From Prado023 sp963706875 (GTDB taxonomy: Bacteria > Actinomycetota > Actinomycetes > S36-B12 > CAIYMF01), in contig CAVPNW010000022.1 of the NCBI GenBank assembly GCA_963706875.1, positions 1 through 64,000 of the forward strand: 64,000 bases of DNA, written 5' to 3'. The position numbers and the translations under genes are program-made. The notes under the pieces are model-generated. The model saw nothing but the letters and a program-made list of their open reading frames with translations, searched no databases and was not told the origin of the DNA. Within the stretch, counting starts at the first letter, position 1. Each line of letters starts with the position of its first letter. This document shows, in pieces, positions 37,225-47,294 of the stretch.

Positions 37225-38202
37225 TCAGACCGACTCGTACGCCTGGCCGCGCGCGGTGAGCCGCTCGCGGCGGGCGGCGCGCTGGTCCTCGAAGCGGGTC
37301 GCCGCGGCGTCGAGCCCGGCCAGGAACGCGACGAGCTCCTCGCGGGCGGCCTCGCCGTCGGCGTCCAGCCCCTCGAGGTCCATGACCCCCCAGGCGCGCA
37401 GCACCGGCGCGATCACGTCGTCGTGGTGGATGCGCAGGTCGTAGACGCCGGCCATCGCGATCTGCACCGACTTGCGGGTGAAGTCCTCGATGGTGTGCCC
37501 CGGCATCTGGAACGACTTCACCACCTCGGTGATCGCCCGCATCGCCTGGTTCGGCGCGAGCTCGAGGGTGGCCCCGAGCAGGTTGCGGTAGAAGAGCATG
37601 TGCAGGTTCTCGTCGAGGGCGATCCGGGCGAGCAGCTGCTCGCAGATCGGGTCGCCGGTGAGCTTGCCGGTGTTGCGGTGCGCGATGCGGGTGGCGAGCT
37701 CCTGGAACGAGACGTACGCCAGCGAGCGCAGCAGGTCGTTGTGGTTGTCGGACTCGAAGCCGACCCCCATGTGCGCCATCCGGGCCCGCTCGAGGGCGAC
37801 CGGGTCGACGGCGCGGGTGGCGAGCAGGTAGTCGCGGATCGCGATCCCGTGCCGGCCCTCCTCCGCGGTCCAGCGGTGCACCCACGTGCCCCAGGCGCCG
37901 TCGCGGCCGAACGCGGTGGCGATCTCATGGTGGTACGAGGGCAGGTTGTCCTCGGTGAGCAGGTTCACCACCAGGCTGGTGCGCGCGACCTCGGACATGC
38001 CGGACTGCGCGACGTCCCACGCCTCGCCGTCGAGGAGCCCGTCGAAGTCGCGGCCCTGGCTCCAGGGGACGTACTCGTGCGGGAACCACTCCTTGGCCAC
38101 GCCGAGGTGGCGGTTGAGGTTGTCCTCGACCACCGGCTCGAGGTCGCGCAGCAGCGCGGTCTGGTCGATGCGCTGCTCGGCGCGATCGGCGGTGACGGTC
38201 AC
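37225..38202 (-). CDS. acyl-ACP desaturase
   Basis: Soluble di-iron enzyme that introduces a cis double bond into acyl chains (DesA-type). About 325 residues with both iron-binding pairs: LLTEDNLPSYHHEI, then WTAEEGRHGIAIRDYLL (EExxH) and ALDENLHMLFYRNLL (DExxH). GTG 38202 is preceded by AGGAGG at a good distance and starts VTVTADRAEQRID; a longer in-frame start at 38253 would run through the palindrome and is rejected. The palindrome at 38217-38236 sits 15 bases upstream and probably controls it. Confidence 0.92.
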   Translation of the reverse strand: MTVTADRAEQRIDQTALLRDLEPVVEDNLNRHLGVAKEWFPHEYVPWSQGRDFDGLLDGEAWDVAQSGMSEVARTSLVVNLLTEDNLPSYHHEIATAFGRDGAWGTWVHRWTAEEGRHGIAIRDYLLATRAVDPVALERARMAHMGVGFESDNHNDLLRSLAYVSFQELATRIAHRNTGKLTGDPICEQLLARIALDENLHMLFYRNLLGATLELAPNQAMRAITEVVKSFQMPGHTIEDFTRKSVQIAMAGVYDLRIHHDDVIAPVLRAWGVMDLEGLDADGEAAREELVAFLAGLDAAATRFEDQRAARRERLTARGQAYESV

Positions 38203-38216
38203 GGTCCTCCTGGAAC

Positions 38217-38236
38217 CTACGGTTGCGTAACCGTAG
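38217..38236. promoter_or_regulatory. operator-like perfect palindrome upstream of desaturase
   Basis: CTACGGTT-GCGT-AACCGTAG: two perfect 8-base half-sites with a 4-base spacer between the divergent desaturase and thioesterase genes. Size and symmetry suit a TetR-family repressor, a class often controlling fatty acid desaturases in actinobacteria. The regulator is not in the window. Confidence 0.65.
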
Positions 38237-38285
38237 CGGGTGGCGCCGGTCACGTCGTCCCGCCGCGGCGCGCGATCATGGCCCC

Positions 38286-38822
38286 ATGGCGACCACCCCC
38301 GCGGCCGACGTCCCGCCGCCGAAGCCCACCTCGGCCTCCCGCACCACGCTCTCGCGGATCATGACGGGCACCCAGACGAACCTGCTCGGCACGATCCACG
38401 GCGGCGAGGTGATGAAGTTCGTCGACGACGTCGCCGGCGCGGTGGCGGCCCGCCACTCGGGCGGCGCCGCGGTGACCGTCGCCATGGACGAGATGCTCTT
38501 CCTGATCCCGGTACGGGTCGGCGACCTGGTGCACGCCAAGGCGCAGGTCAACTGGACCGGCCGCACCTCGATGGAGATCGGGGTGCAGGTGCTGGCCGAG
38601 CGGTGGGACGACGCGAGCGTGCCGCCGGTCCGGGTGGCGACGGCGTACCTGGTGTTCGTGGGCGTCGGGGCCGATGGGGGGCCGCGCGCCATCCCGCAGG
38701 TGGCCCCCGAGACCGATCTCGACCACCGGCGCTTCCACGAGGCCACCGTGCGGCGGGAGTACCGGCTGGCCCGTCGCGCCGCGATCCTGGCCTCCCGCGA
38801 GGTCGCCGTCGACGACCTGTGA
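38286..38822 (+). CDS. hotdog-fold acyl-CoA thioesterase
   Basis: 178 residues: SRIMTGTQTNLLGTIHGGEVMKFVDDVAGAVAARHSGG is the characteristic start of the acyl-CoA hydrolase (YciA/BACH-like) hotdog family, with the conserved GGxxMKxxDxxA segment. VAMDEMLFLIPVRVGDLVHAKAQVNWTGRTSMEIGVQV follows. It hydrolyses acyl-CoA; chain-length preference is unknown. It is divergent from the acyl-ACP desaturase across the palindrome, so both may answer to the same fatty-acid-sensing regulator. Confidence 0.88.
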   Translation: MATTPAADVPPPKPTSASRTTLSRIMTGTQTNLLGTIHGGEVMKFVDDVAGAVAARHSGGAAVTVAMDEMLFLIPVRVGDLVHAKAQVNWTGRTSMEIGVQVLAERWDDASVPPVRVATAYLVFVGVGADGGPRAIPQVAPETDLDHRRFHEATVRREYRLARRAAILASREVAVDDL

Positions 38823-38929
38823 GCCCCGGGCCCTCCGCCCGACTGCCGCTGCTGGGCCGTCCGTCCCCCGCTGCGGCGAAAGCCACCCCAGCCGCCTCGG
38901 GGTGACCGCCCGGCCCTGCGCTGCGAGGG

Positions 38930-39600
38930 CTAGGGCAGGACGCGGGTGGCGCGCTCGGCGGCGGCCCGGCGGTCGACCGTCGCGGCGTCGGCGTCGAGGC
39001 AGACGACGAGCGATGCCGGCCGCGGCGTAGACGCCGACCGCGGTGTCGATGAGGGCGGCCAGGTCGTCCCGGCCGATCGAGAGGAGCACGCGGTCGCCGG
39101 GGGCGAGGCCGTCGAGCGGGATCGCCGGTTCCATCGAGCCGGCGCCGGCGTACGCGTCGCCGTGGCCGAGCACCTCGGCGGCGTAGTCGAGCACTCCGGG
39201 GGGAGGGGCCTCGAGGAGCCGGCCGTTGAGGGGGCGCAGCGCCAGGGCGATCCCCACGGGAGCGTCGGCGGCCAGCGCGACCTCATCCGGGCCGACGACG
39301 AGGACGTCGCAGTCAGGGCCGGCGGGTTCGCCGAGGACGACCGAGCAGCCGGTACGCCAGGCGGCGAGCGCCACGACGAGGGCCTGCCAGTGGGCGGGCA
39401 GCCGGATGCCCACGACGCCGGGGGAGCCCGAGCAGCTCCTCGTCGAGCAGGTTGGCGGTCTTGGCGACCCAGTTGTCGAGGGTGGTCGCCGAGAGCTCGA
39501 CGCGCTCGCCGCCCGCCTCGTCGTACCAGGTGAGCAGCGGTCCGGTGGGGTCGCGCCGCAGGGCGGGCTCGAGGAGCCGGCCGAGGGTCAGTTCACGCAC
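38930..39600 (-). CDS. TIGR03089 family protein, frameshifted
   Basis: Conserved actinobacterial protein related to the N-terminal part of acyl/AMP ligases but too short to be a full one (about 220 residues). Pieces: LTLGRLLEPALRRDPTGPLLTWYDEAGGERVELSATTLDNWVAKTANLL, then after a shift near 39420 IRLPAHWQALVVALAAWRTGCSVVLG and DVLVVGPDEVALAADAPVGIALALRPL, and after a shift near 39010 VVCLDADAATVDRRAAAERATRVLP. Function unknown. Start GTG 39600 overlaps the LCP gene by 13 bases, so the two are coupled; I recall the same adjacency in other actinobacteria. Confidence 0.7.
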
Positions 39601-41115
39601 GTGATCTGGTCGGCGGTCTTCGGCACCGTGCTGGCGGGGGCGCTCGGGGAGGGCTTGGCCGGTGGCCGAGGCGCTGCCCGATGCGGGGCAGGGGCCGTGG
39701 CCTGGGCCGAGCCGAAGTCCGACCCGACGTACAGGGTGACCGTGGTGACGGTCTCGTCGGGCACGAGCTTCGAGCCGGGGACTGCGGCGGCGAGGGTCTT
39801 GGCCTGCTTCTCCAGAGACGCCGGGTAGCGGACCTCGGACTCGGCCTGGCCGCTGACGGGCGCGTTGGCGGGCGCGCCGGAGACGGCGAAGCCGAGGGCG
39901 GCGAGGCTGTCGGCGGCCTTGCGGGCGAGCCCGGCGACCCCGGCGGCGTTGAGCACCTTGACGGTGACCTCGCCAGGCGGCAGCACCGCGTCGGCGACCG
40001 CGGGCGCCGCGGGCTCGCTGGGGTTGGTGAGGGCCTCGAGCGTGGCCGCGTCGTCGGCCTCGAGGGCCTTGAAGATGACCGCCAGCTGCTCCATGTCCGG
40101 CAGCAGGACGTCTCTGGCCGTCGACCTTCGTGGGCTTGGCGATGGGCGCGGTGAGGAAGCCCACCTGGCCGGCCCCGATCCCGCGCAGCTTGAGCGCGAG
40201 GTCCTTCATGTCCGAGACCGTCAGGGCGTCGTCCACGGACACCGACTGGGTCGCGGCGTCGAGCAGGTTGTTGAGGGTGACCGGGTTCAGCAGGGTGCCG
40301 GCGCTTTGGACCTGCTTCAGGGTGGCGGCGAGGAACGCCTGCTGGCGCTTGATCCGGTCCAGGTCGCCGGCGGGCAGGCCGTGGCGCTGGCGCACGAAGG
40401 CGAGCGCCTGGGCGCCGTTCAGCGTCTGCGTCCCGGCGACGCCCTTGAAGCCGGAGTACTTGTCGGAGATCTTCTTGTTCAGGCAGACCTCGACGCCGCC
40501 GACGGAGTCGACGATCCGCTGGAACCCGGCGAAGTCGACCTGGACGTAGTGGTCGACTGTCGCGCCGGTCAGCGCCTCGATGGTCTGGATGGTGAGTGCG
40601 GGCCCGCCGCGCTGGAACGCGACGTTGATGCGCTCCTTGGAGGACGCGTAGACCTTGCCCTTGGGGTCGGTGTAGGCGGGGATCGGCACGTAGAGGTCGC
40701 GCGGGAACGAGATGATCGTCGCCTTGGCGTTGCCGGGGGCGAGGTGCACCAGCAGCATCGAGTCGGAGCGCTGGCCCTCGACCTTCGCCTCGCCCTTGCC
40801 GGCCTGGAAGGCCGCGTTGCCCTCGCCGTCGCGGGAGTCCGAGCCGACGAGCAGGATGTTCTGCGCCTCGTCGGGGGCGGGCGGCTCCTTGCTGCCGTCG
40901 CCGGTGAGGATGCCGCCGATCCGGGTGATGTTGTTGTCGATCTTGTTCAGCCCCGCCCACGCGGCGCCGCTGGTGGCCAGCACGGCGACGGCGGCGACCC
41001 CGGCGATCAGCCGCGGCCAGCGGACGTGGCCCCGGGCCGCGGCCGGACGTCCGGAAGCCCGCGCGGGGCCGCGCGGGTTCAGCTCCGGGGGCAATCCGGG
41101 GGTGGCCGAGGTCAT
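39588..41115 (-). CDS. LytR-CpsA-Psr (LCP) family cell-wall ligase, one frameshift
   Basis: Transfers lipid-linked glycopolymers onto peptidoglycan outside the membrane. ATG 41115 has AGGAGG upstream. Cytoplasmic N-terminus, membrane anchor (LIAGVAAVAVLATSGAAWAGL), then the LCP domain: NILLVGSDSRDGEG, GQRSDSMLLVHLAPGN, ATIISFPRDLYVPIP and RINVAFQRGGPALTIQTIEALTG, with the catalytic Arg/Asp positions intact, and FVRQRHGLPAGDLDRIKRQQ. After a shift near 40115 comes a LytR_C domain (VTVKVLNAAGVAGLARKAADSLAALGF) and a Pro/Ala tail. Position at the edge of the glycan island fits attachment of its product to the wall. Confidence 0.9.
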
Positions 41116-41355
41116 GCGGGGTTCCTCCTGGGCGGCGCGTACGCGGGTGACCGCGTGGGTACGCGCTCTGCGCTCGGTGTGGGCGGGTGGTTCCGCAATG
41201 GGACGCCGCCGGTGATGGGGGGGTTCCCCCACCGCCAGCGGTGGAAACAGGATACCCGCGTGACGCTCGACACCCCGGATTTGAGCGTGCGGGGGCCGGC
41301 GCCTGGCTCGCCGTAAGCGGGGCTGCGGGGGTCGGCCCGGATACGATCTCGGCCC
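41116..41355. promoter_or_regulatory. divergent intergenic region
   Basis: 240 bases separating the LCP gene and the membrane protein at 41356; must contain both promoters. A G/C-rich inverted stretch (GGGGGTTCCCCC-like near 41220-41232) is visible, but no operator I can name. Confidence 0.3.
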
Positions 41356-43601
41356 ATGGCGGCTGAGGCGGAGGTGCCGCAGGCACCGGACCTCTCCGAG
41401 CCGGGCGTCCGGGGGCAGCGCTCCGGCGAATCCGGCGAGGCATCCCCGGCTCTTGTCAGTGGTGGCCGTGTTGGTCGCCGCCCTCGGCGCGATGGCTGTG
41501 GCCTGGGCCAAGATCGGTTGGCGGTGGGCCCGAGGATCTGAAGACGTTCTTCGTCTACCAGGGAGACGGGCTCGACATCGAGGCCCTCGCCCACACCATC
41601 GCCGTGAACGGCCTCACGGACTACCCGTTCTCGGGCAGCAGCTTCGGCTGGCCGCTGGGCACGCAGACGCAGTACTTCCCGTCGACGGACTGGATCCACC
41701 TCGGCGATCCTCAAGGCGGTATCGGTCCTCGCCGGCGGGGATCCGCAGCTGGCGCTGAGCGTCTTCTTCCTGCTCGGCGTCGGCCTGTCTGCGGTGGCGT
41801 TCTTCGCGTTCGCCCGCTGCGCACGGGTGACCCTCTGGGTGTCCGCCGCCCTCGCTTTCGCCTTCGCGATCTCGCCGTACGTGTTCTACCGCAGCGTGCA
41901 CCTCTTCCTGGCGCAGGTGTGGGTGATCCCCCTGGCTCTGATCCCGATCGTCGTGGCCTTGCGTGGGGCTCCCGAAGGCAGGGAGCCTTGGGGGAGGCTT
42001 CGGATGGGGGCGGTGCTGATCGTGCCGTCGGCGGTGGTCGGGGCCGCGGGGGTCTACTACGCGTTCTTCACCCTGCTGGCCTGGGTCCCCGCCGCCCTGC
42101 TGCTGCTGCCGCGCTGGCGACAAGGGCTCGCGCTGGATGGCCGCGCCGGTCACGGTGGTCGGGACGGTCGCCCTCGGGCTTCTCCCGAGCAGTCGGTTCG
42201 TCGCAGCAAGACCCGCCTTCACCGAGGTGGCAGAGCGAAACCCCGGTGAGACCCTTCTGTACTCGGGCGATGCGGCGGACCTGCTCCACGACGCGCTCGA
42301 CGTCGTGGGTCGGATCCTTCGGTACCCGCTGGTGGCTGACGCCTCGTCGGCGAACTTCGAAGCCTTCGGGCTCGGGCTGGCGGGGCTCATCGCGCTGCTT
42401 GCGACGTGCGCGGCGGCGGCTGTGGTGCTGCTTCGACGGGTCAGGGCCGCCCGAAAGGGCAGCGCGACGGCCCTCTCCTTGCCTGGCCAGGGGCCGGCGC
42501 TCGTTGCGGTTTGGGTGGGTCTGTCGGTGATCTGGTTTCTGGCGTGGTACCAGCGGGCCGGGATCAACTTCCTCTTCGCGACCCTGGTCTCCCCCCAGCT
42601 GCGGGCGTACGGCCGCCTGACGCCCTTCCTGATCGCCATCTCCCTGCTGGGCGCGGGGCTGATCGCCACCTATCTCCGCCGCCGAGGCCGGCGCACGGCG
42701 GTCGCGTCGGCTGCCCTGGTGGGCGTCCTCGTCCTAGCCGCCGCGGCCAACGCGGCCGTCGTGGTCGCCCCCGTCAACGACGCGGAGCGCAATGCGTTGC
42801 GTCGGTCGATCGAGGCGTACGTCGATCAAGCGAAGGCCGCCGCTGCCGCCCGGCTGCCCCATCGCGCTGGCACCCCTGACCCCGTGGCCCGAGTACCCCC
42901 AGGTCGAGCGGATGGACCTAAGCGAGAGCTGGCGGGTGGCCCTCGCGGTGTGGCCGACCCCCGTCAGCTTCGGCGCCGTGAAGGGCACCGAAGCGGCAGC
43001 GTGGCAGGAGGCGTACTACTTGAGTTCGACGGCCACGACCGCGCAGCTGGCCGCGGCGATGGGCTTCTGCTGGCTGAGCGTCGACCTGGACGGCTATGCG
43101 GATCCGGCGGCCCAGGAGGTGCTCGCTACGGGACTTCTCGGCGCCCCGATCAGCGAGGACCGAGCGCTTGGGCTGGTGGCCTACTCCCTCCTGCCGCTGC
43201 AGGAGCAGCAGGCCGCGGAATGGGGGGCGCAGGCAGCCTCGGCGCGCGAGTACCTAACCCGCCCGGTCGTCGCGACCGCGGGTGCCGGCCTGGCGCGCTT
43301 CCGGCTCGTCGGCGACTCTCTGACCACCAAGCTGCTGTCGGCGGAGCCCGGGGTGCTCAAGGTCCACAACGTCGGCGAGGCCCCTCGATCGGTGCGGGTG
43401 ACCCTCGATCCGTCGTCGGTCGCCGCCGGCGTCACACTCGGCGGGGCGACGGGCGCGAGGGAGAGCATCGAGGTGGAGGTGGCGCCGAGAGGGTCGGCGT
43501 CGATCGAGGTCACCGGCCCCTCGGGGGCGCCGGTCGTCGCCTTGCTGGCTGTGAGCGAGGGGTGGCTGGTCAGCGACTCGGGACTGACGCGGGGCCCATA
43601 G
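41356..43601 (+). CDS. large polytopic membrane protein, GT-C-like, several frameshifts
   Basis: Reassembled product is about 745 residues. A short cytoplasmic N-terminus is followed by a helix (LSVVAVLVAALGAMAVAWAKI). A first extracytoplasmic loop reads FFVYQGDGLDIEALAHTIAVNGLTDYPFSG and SSFGWPLGTQTQYFPSTDW, a position where GT-C enzymes carry catalytic acids. About ten more helices follow (ALSVFFLLGVGLSAVAFFAF, LTPFLIAISLLGAGLIATYL and others), then a C-terminal extracytoplasmic domain of about 260 residues ending AVSEGWLVSDSGLTRGP. Frame changes are needed near 41440, 41540, 41705, 42120 and 42860. A lipid-linked-sugar glycosyltransferase is a reasonable guess; no family can be named with certainty. 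It opens the glycan island. Confidence 0.6.
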
Positions 43602-43672
43602 TCCACCTCAGCTGCCGGCGGCCCTATGCCGCCGGATCGGACCCCGACTTCGGCATGCGGAAACTGCGGTGA

Positions 43673-44467
43673 TCAGGTGTTGAGCACGGTCCAGCGAGAC
43701 TCGAGCATCTCGATCCGCTTGGCGTCCTCCTGCGTGATGTGCTGGTAGTAGTCGCGCTTGTTGATGAGCCAGAGAAGCTCGAAGTGGACCGCGTTGAGGA
43801 GGCCCTGCTCGATTCCCTCGTGCGCGACCGCAACCCCGTCGAAGACCACCTTGCGGGTCTCGAAACGGGTGAGGTGGACCTTCTCGATCTCACGGAGGAA
43901 TGGCAGTGCATCCATGGAAACGCCCCCGCCGCAGACGAAGTCCAGGCCAGCGGAAGGAGACGGCTTTCGCTGCATCGAGGACGTCGCGCAAGACCCGATC
44001 GGAGTTGACGTCGTCGCGCATCATTCCCGCACTGCCGACGTAGTCGACTCGTCCGAACACCAGGCCCTGCAAGCCGCCGGGTTGAGCGGCCATGCTCACC
44101 TGTTCGGCGAGGTTGCCGAAGGCGGTCACAGTCTCAAGGTTGAAGAGGAAGTCAACGTCAGACTGCTCGTCCTCGGCGAAGGCGATGTTCTTGGCCCCGA
44201 TGTACTTGCTGACCGCGTAGACCGACTCCACCATGGGGGCCACGATGTATCGGACGCCAATCTGCTTGGCCTCGTACAAGTCGCGAAGGGCCTCACAGCC
44301 CCGATCTTCACGGTGAGGGGGAGACCGGCAGAACGGGCGATGTCGACCAGGCGGAGCAGCTCATCGACCCGGTCCCCTCCGCCTCGAACTCGGCCTTGAC
44401 GCTGACCACGCCGTATCTCTCGGCCGAGGGCGAGCAGGTCGCACATCTTGCGCTCAGTCGGGTTCAT
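43673..44467 (-). CDS. HpcH/HpaI aldolase/citrate lyase family protein, frameshifted
   Basis: Reassembled length about 264 residues. MNPTERKMCDLLALGREI, then (after shifts near 44395 and 44285) EGDRVDELLRLVDIARSAGLPLTVKIGG and EAKQIGVRYIVAPMVESVYAVSKYIGA with the metal-binding Glu, FLFNLETVTAFGNLAEQV and GLVFGRVDYVGSAGMM. A shift near 43955 leads to a C-terminal part GVSMDALPFLREIEKVHLTRFETRKVVF. The TIM-barrel class II aldolases of this family make or break C-C bonds using pyruvate, oxaloacetate or similar. Start ATG overlaps the ThDP-enzyme stop by 14 bases. Substrate unknown; it is the last gene of the four-gene cassette. Confidence 0.75.
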
Positions 44468-46254
44468 CAGACTTCACCTTCGCGAGAAAGGGCATCAGCT
44501 GGGCAGCGAGATTCGCGGTGAGGCCGGGAGACATCATATGAAGCGGGGCGGACGTCATGGACCCATCCGGGAGCACGCGGGATCCGATTTTGGGCCAGTA
44601 GGGCTGCTCTGAAGAGACGGGGACCTCGAGAAGCGCCGGTCCGGGCGCGTCGAGCAGGGCGAGAACTGTGGGATCCGTGGTCCAGTTCCGATCTAGTCTT
44701 CGGTAGGGAACCGACCAGGCCGCCGCCAGCCGCTCCCAATTCGGAAGGCCTAGCCCGGTATCCCGGTCGCACCCGACATAGGCCCCATCGAAGTAGTTGC
44801 GCTGGGTCATGCGGATCGATGCGTAGCCGCCATTGGCCATGATGAACATCTTCAAGTTCAAGCGATGCCAGGCGACCGTGCCAAGCTCTTGAAGGTTCTG
44901 CGCGAAGCCGCCGTCCCCCTCAGTCAGCACGACGCGCTTCGAGGGGTTCGCCATTGCGGCCCCGATAGCGCCCGCGAGTCCGTACCCCATGCTGGCGAGG
45001 GCCTTGTTGCTCACGACGGTCTGGCCCTCCTTGTTCTCGAAGACCTGCATCGCCACGGTGAACGAACCCCCGCTGCTGGAGGGGATCAGAATGTCCGTGC
45101 CGTTCAGGAGTTCCGACAACTGCTGGACGAACACCTGCGGCACCAGAGCTTGACCGGCAGTCAGATTGGCCTCCTCGACCAGTGGGAGCTCCTGGCGAAG
45201 GCGCGCGATGAAGCCCCGCCACTGAGACCAATTGGGCAGGGAGGTCGCGTCCACCAGGGAGGCAAGGGCTGCGTTTGCGTCGGCATGCACGGCCCACGAG
45301 ACGCTCGGCCTGCCCTTGTCCAACTCGGTGCGATCGACATCGACCTGCGCGATCCGTGCCAGGGGCGCGAAGTCCTGCCAGGCGAAACCTGTTTGCTGGA
45401 GGCCCACGAGTGCCGAGGGCGAGGACGAGGTCGGACTGCTGGATCGCCAGATTGGCCCAACGCATGCCCCAGGTGTTGGGCCGGCCCCCATACACGGGGC
45501 TGTCGGCGGGCAGTCGGTCCATGGCGTTCCAGGTCAGTGCGACCGGGACGCCCAGGGACTCCAGCCTCGGTCGGAGCGTTCGCGCGGTGCGCCTGTCTAC
45601 TCCGCCACCAAGGAGGATCAGCGGACGCTCCGCCTCCTGCAAGGCATTGAGAGCCTCCGCCCATTCAGAAGGCATGCCGGCTTCGACCGATGGCATCGGC
45701 GTGCGAGCGACTTGGGCGGCGTCTGGCGAAGGGGCGATGGCAGGGGACGCCTGGGCACAAGGCAGATCTCCACGAAGACCGGGCCCGGGACGACCGACCT
45801 GTCCGGACTCGATGAGGGCGTCGAAGGCGACCATCGGGATGGGCCGCTCAAGGCGAACGGCGGCCTTCGTCACCACTTCCACGATGCGGACCCCGTCGAT
45901 CTCCTGAATCCCAAGCTGTCGGACCCCGTTGCGGGACAGATCGGCGGATTTCACCTGCCCCCCGATAACCAGCACCTCACGGCTTTCCAGCCAGGCCCCG
46001 GAGATCCCAGTGACCGCGTTCGTCAACCCGGGTCCCGCCGTGACGAGGGCAAAGGCCTTGCGGCCCTCCGTGTGCGTCTCGTTGAAGTACTCCGCGGCGA
46101 CAACCGCCGTGAACTCGTGGACCACGGGCACCATGGCGAAGCGGGTTCGGCAGGCCTCCACCAGGTGCATGATGTTGCCGCCAGCCACGAACATGCAGTG
46201 CGTGTAGCCGCGGTCAGCCAGGCGTTCGGCGACTTGCTCGGCGAAGTTCGATGC
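44454..46254 (-). CDS. acetolactate synthase-like ThDP-dependent enzyme, one frameshift
   Basis: About 600 residues of the acetohydroxyacid synthase/pyruvate oxidase superfamily. PYR domain: YTHCMFVAGGNIMHLVEACRT, VVHEFTAVVAAEYFNET with the ThDP-activating Glu, and ALVTAGPGLTNAVTGISGAW. Middle domain: PLILLGGGVDRRTARTLRPRLESLGVPV. After a shift near 45415, the PP domain has LASMGYGLAGAIGAAMAN and the ThDP/Mg motif VVLTEGDGGFAQN...ANGGY. A true biosynthetic AHAS would sit with ilvN/ilvC; here the partners are a cyclase, an SDR and an aldolase, so a sugar- or cyclitol-directed acyl transfer or C-C cleavage is more likely. No clear start codon is visible upstream of MFVAGG; homology indicates about 20 more residues, to around 46254. 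Confidence 0.8.
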
Positions 46255-47290
46255 GCTTCGCCGATCGCTCGGCGCGCTGCGGCTACCGCCTCGGCCAGAT
46301 TCGCCGCGCTTCGCTCCAACGGGATGACTTCGAGCCGTCCCGCATGGCCCGGTAGCACCAGGCGGTACCCGCCTGGTGAGTGCTTCTTGTCGGACTTGAA
46401 GCCTTCGGCGAATCGTTCCCAGTCAATCGCGGGAACTCTCCAGCCGGCGGCCGCCGCACGATCGAGGAGAGCGCCGCAGTAGTGATCCAGGCTCGCCGTG
46501 AGCGGTGTTCGCTCCGCCAGTGGGTAGGCCATCGCGGCCCGCATTCCCAGGGCCACCGCCAGCCCGTGGGGCAACGCCATGGAGGTCGCCACCTCAAGCG
46601 CGTGCCCGAAAGTGTGGCCGAAGTTCAGCAATTGGCGCTGGCCCTGGTCGAACTCGTCGGCCTCGACGATGTCCCTTTTCGCGGTCAGGGCCAGCCTGGC
46701 GATGTCCTCGAGTGCGCCGTCGTCGAGGACCCGTGTGGAATCGACCGTGTCGATGAACCTCGCGTAGACGTCCGGGCCCGAGGCGAAGCAGATCTTCACT
46801 GCCTCGGCGAGGCCTCCGATGAGCTCAACCTGGGACTGCGTGAGGGCCAGGTGGGGGTCGACGTAGACGTGTTTGGGGGGTAGAAGTTGCCGAGTAGGTT
46901 CTTGAAGCCTCCGGCGTTGATCGCGCTCTTCCCGCCGATGCATGAGTCAGCCATCGCCAATAGCGTGGATGGGACGTACGTCCAAGGAATGCCCCTCATA
47001 TAGAGGGCTGAAGTCAACGTGGCCACATCCTGGATCGAACCGCCGCCGATCGCACACAGGGTGGACGAGCGATTGATCCCGAGGCGACACATGCGCACGG
47101 CCAGGGCTTCCACCCCGGCGAGGGTCTTGGTGGCCTCGGTCGCGGGGATCGGCAGGTGGGCCACCCCATCCAAGTGGACCAGGCCAAGGAGAGCCTCGTC
47201 CACCACCACAATCGTGGCGTCAGCGACGGCTCGTTCGGTGCCGCCTGCCCCGATCGAGATGCGATAGCCGCCCGAGGACGAGGCCACCAC
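46250..47290 (-). CDS. dehydroquinate synthase-like sugar phosphate cyclase, one frameshift
   Basis: About 345 residues. N-terminal NAD-binding part (ATIVVVDEALLGLVHLDG), then AIGGGSIQDVATLTSALYMRGIPWTYVPSTLLAMADSCIGGKSAINAGGFKNLLGNFYPP. After a shift near 46890: VYVDPHLALTQSQVELIGGLAEAVKICFASGP, KRDIVEADEFDQGQRQLLNFGHTFGHALEV with the zinc His, and GMRAAMAYPL. These are the conserved features of the AroB superfamily. The active-site variants (DSCIGGKSAIN, GLAEAVK) differ from the AroB I remember (DSSVGGKTAIN, GLAEVIK). With no shikimate genes nearby it is more likely a specialised cyclase than housekeeping DHQ synthase. GTG start. The 3' end overlaps the ThDP gene and cannot be fixed exactly. 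Confidence 0.78.
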
Positions 47291-47294
47291 CAGT

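Noticed and set aside
45415..45430. Possible programmed frameshift in the ThDP enzyme
   Set aside because: No slippery heptamer or downstream structure, and dozens of similar breaks occur in unrelated conserved genes.
44454..46254. ThDP enzyme as ilvB/ilvG acetolactate synthase for valine and isoleucine
   Set aside because: ilvN and ilvC are absent and the neighbours are glycan genes; general AHAS-like assignment only.
46250..46943. DHQ synthase-like gene as the housekeeping aroB
   Set aside because: No shikimate genes nearby, active-site residues differ from the AroB pattern I remember, and the gene overlaps a ThDP enzyme in a glycan locus; kept as a sugar phosphate cyclase of unknown product.
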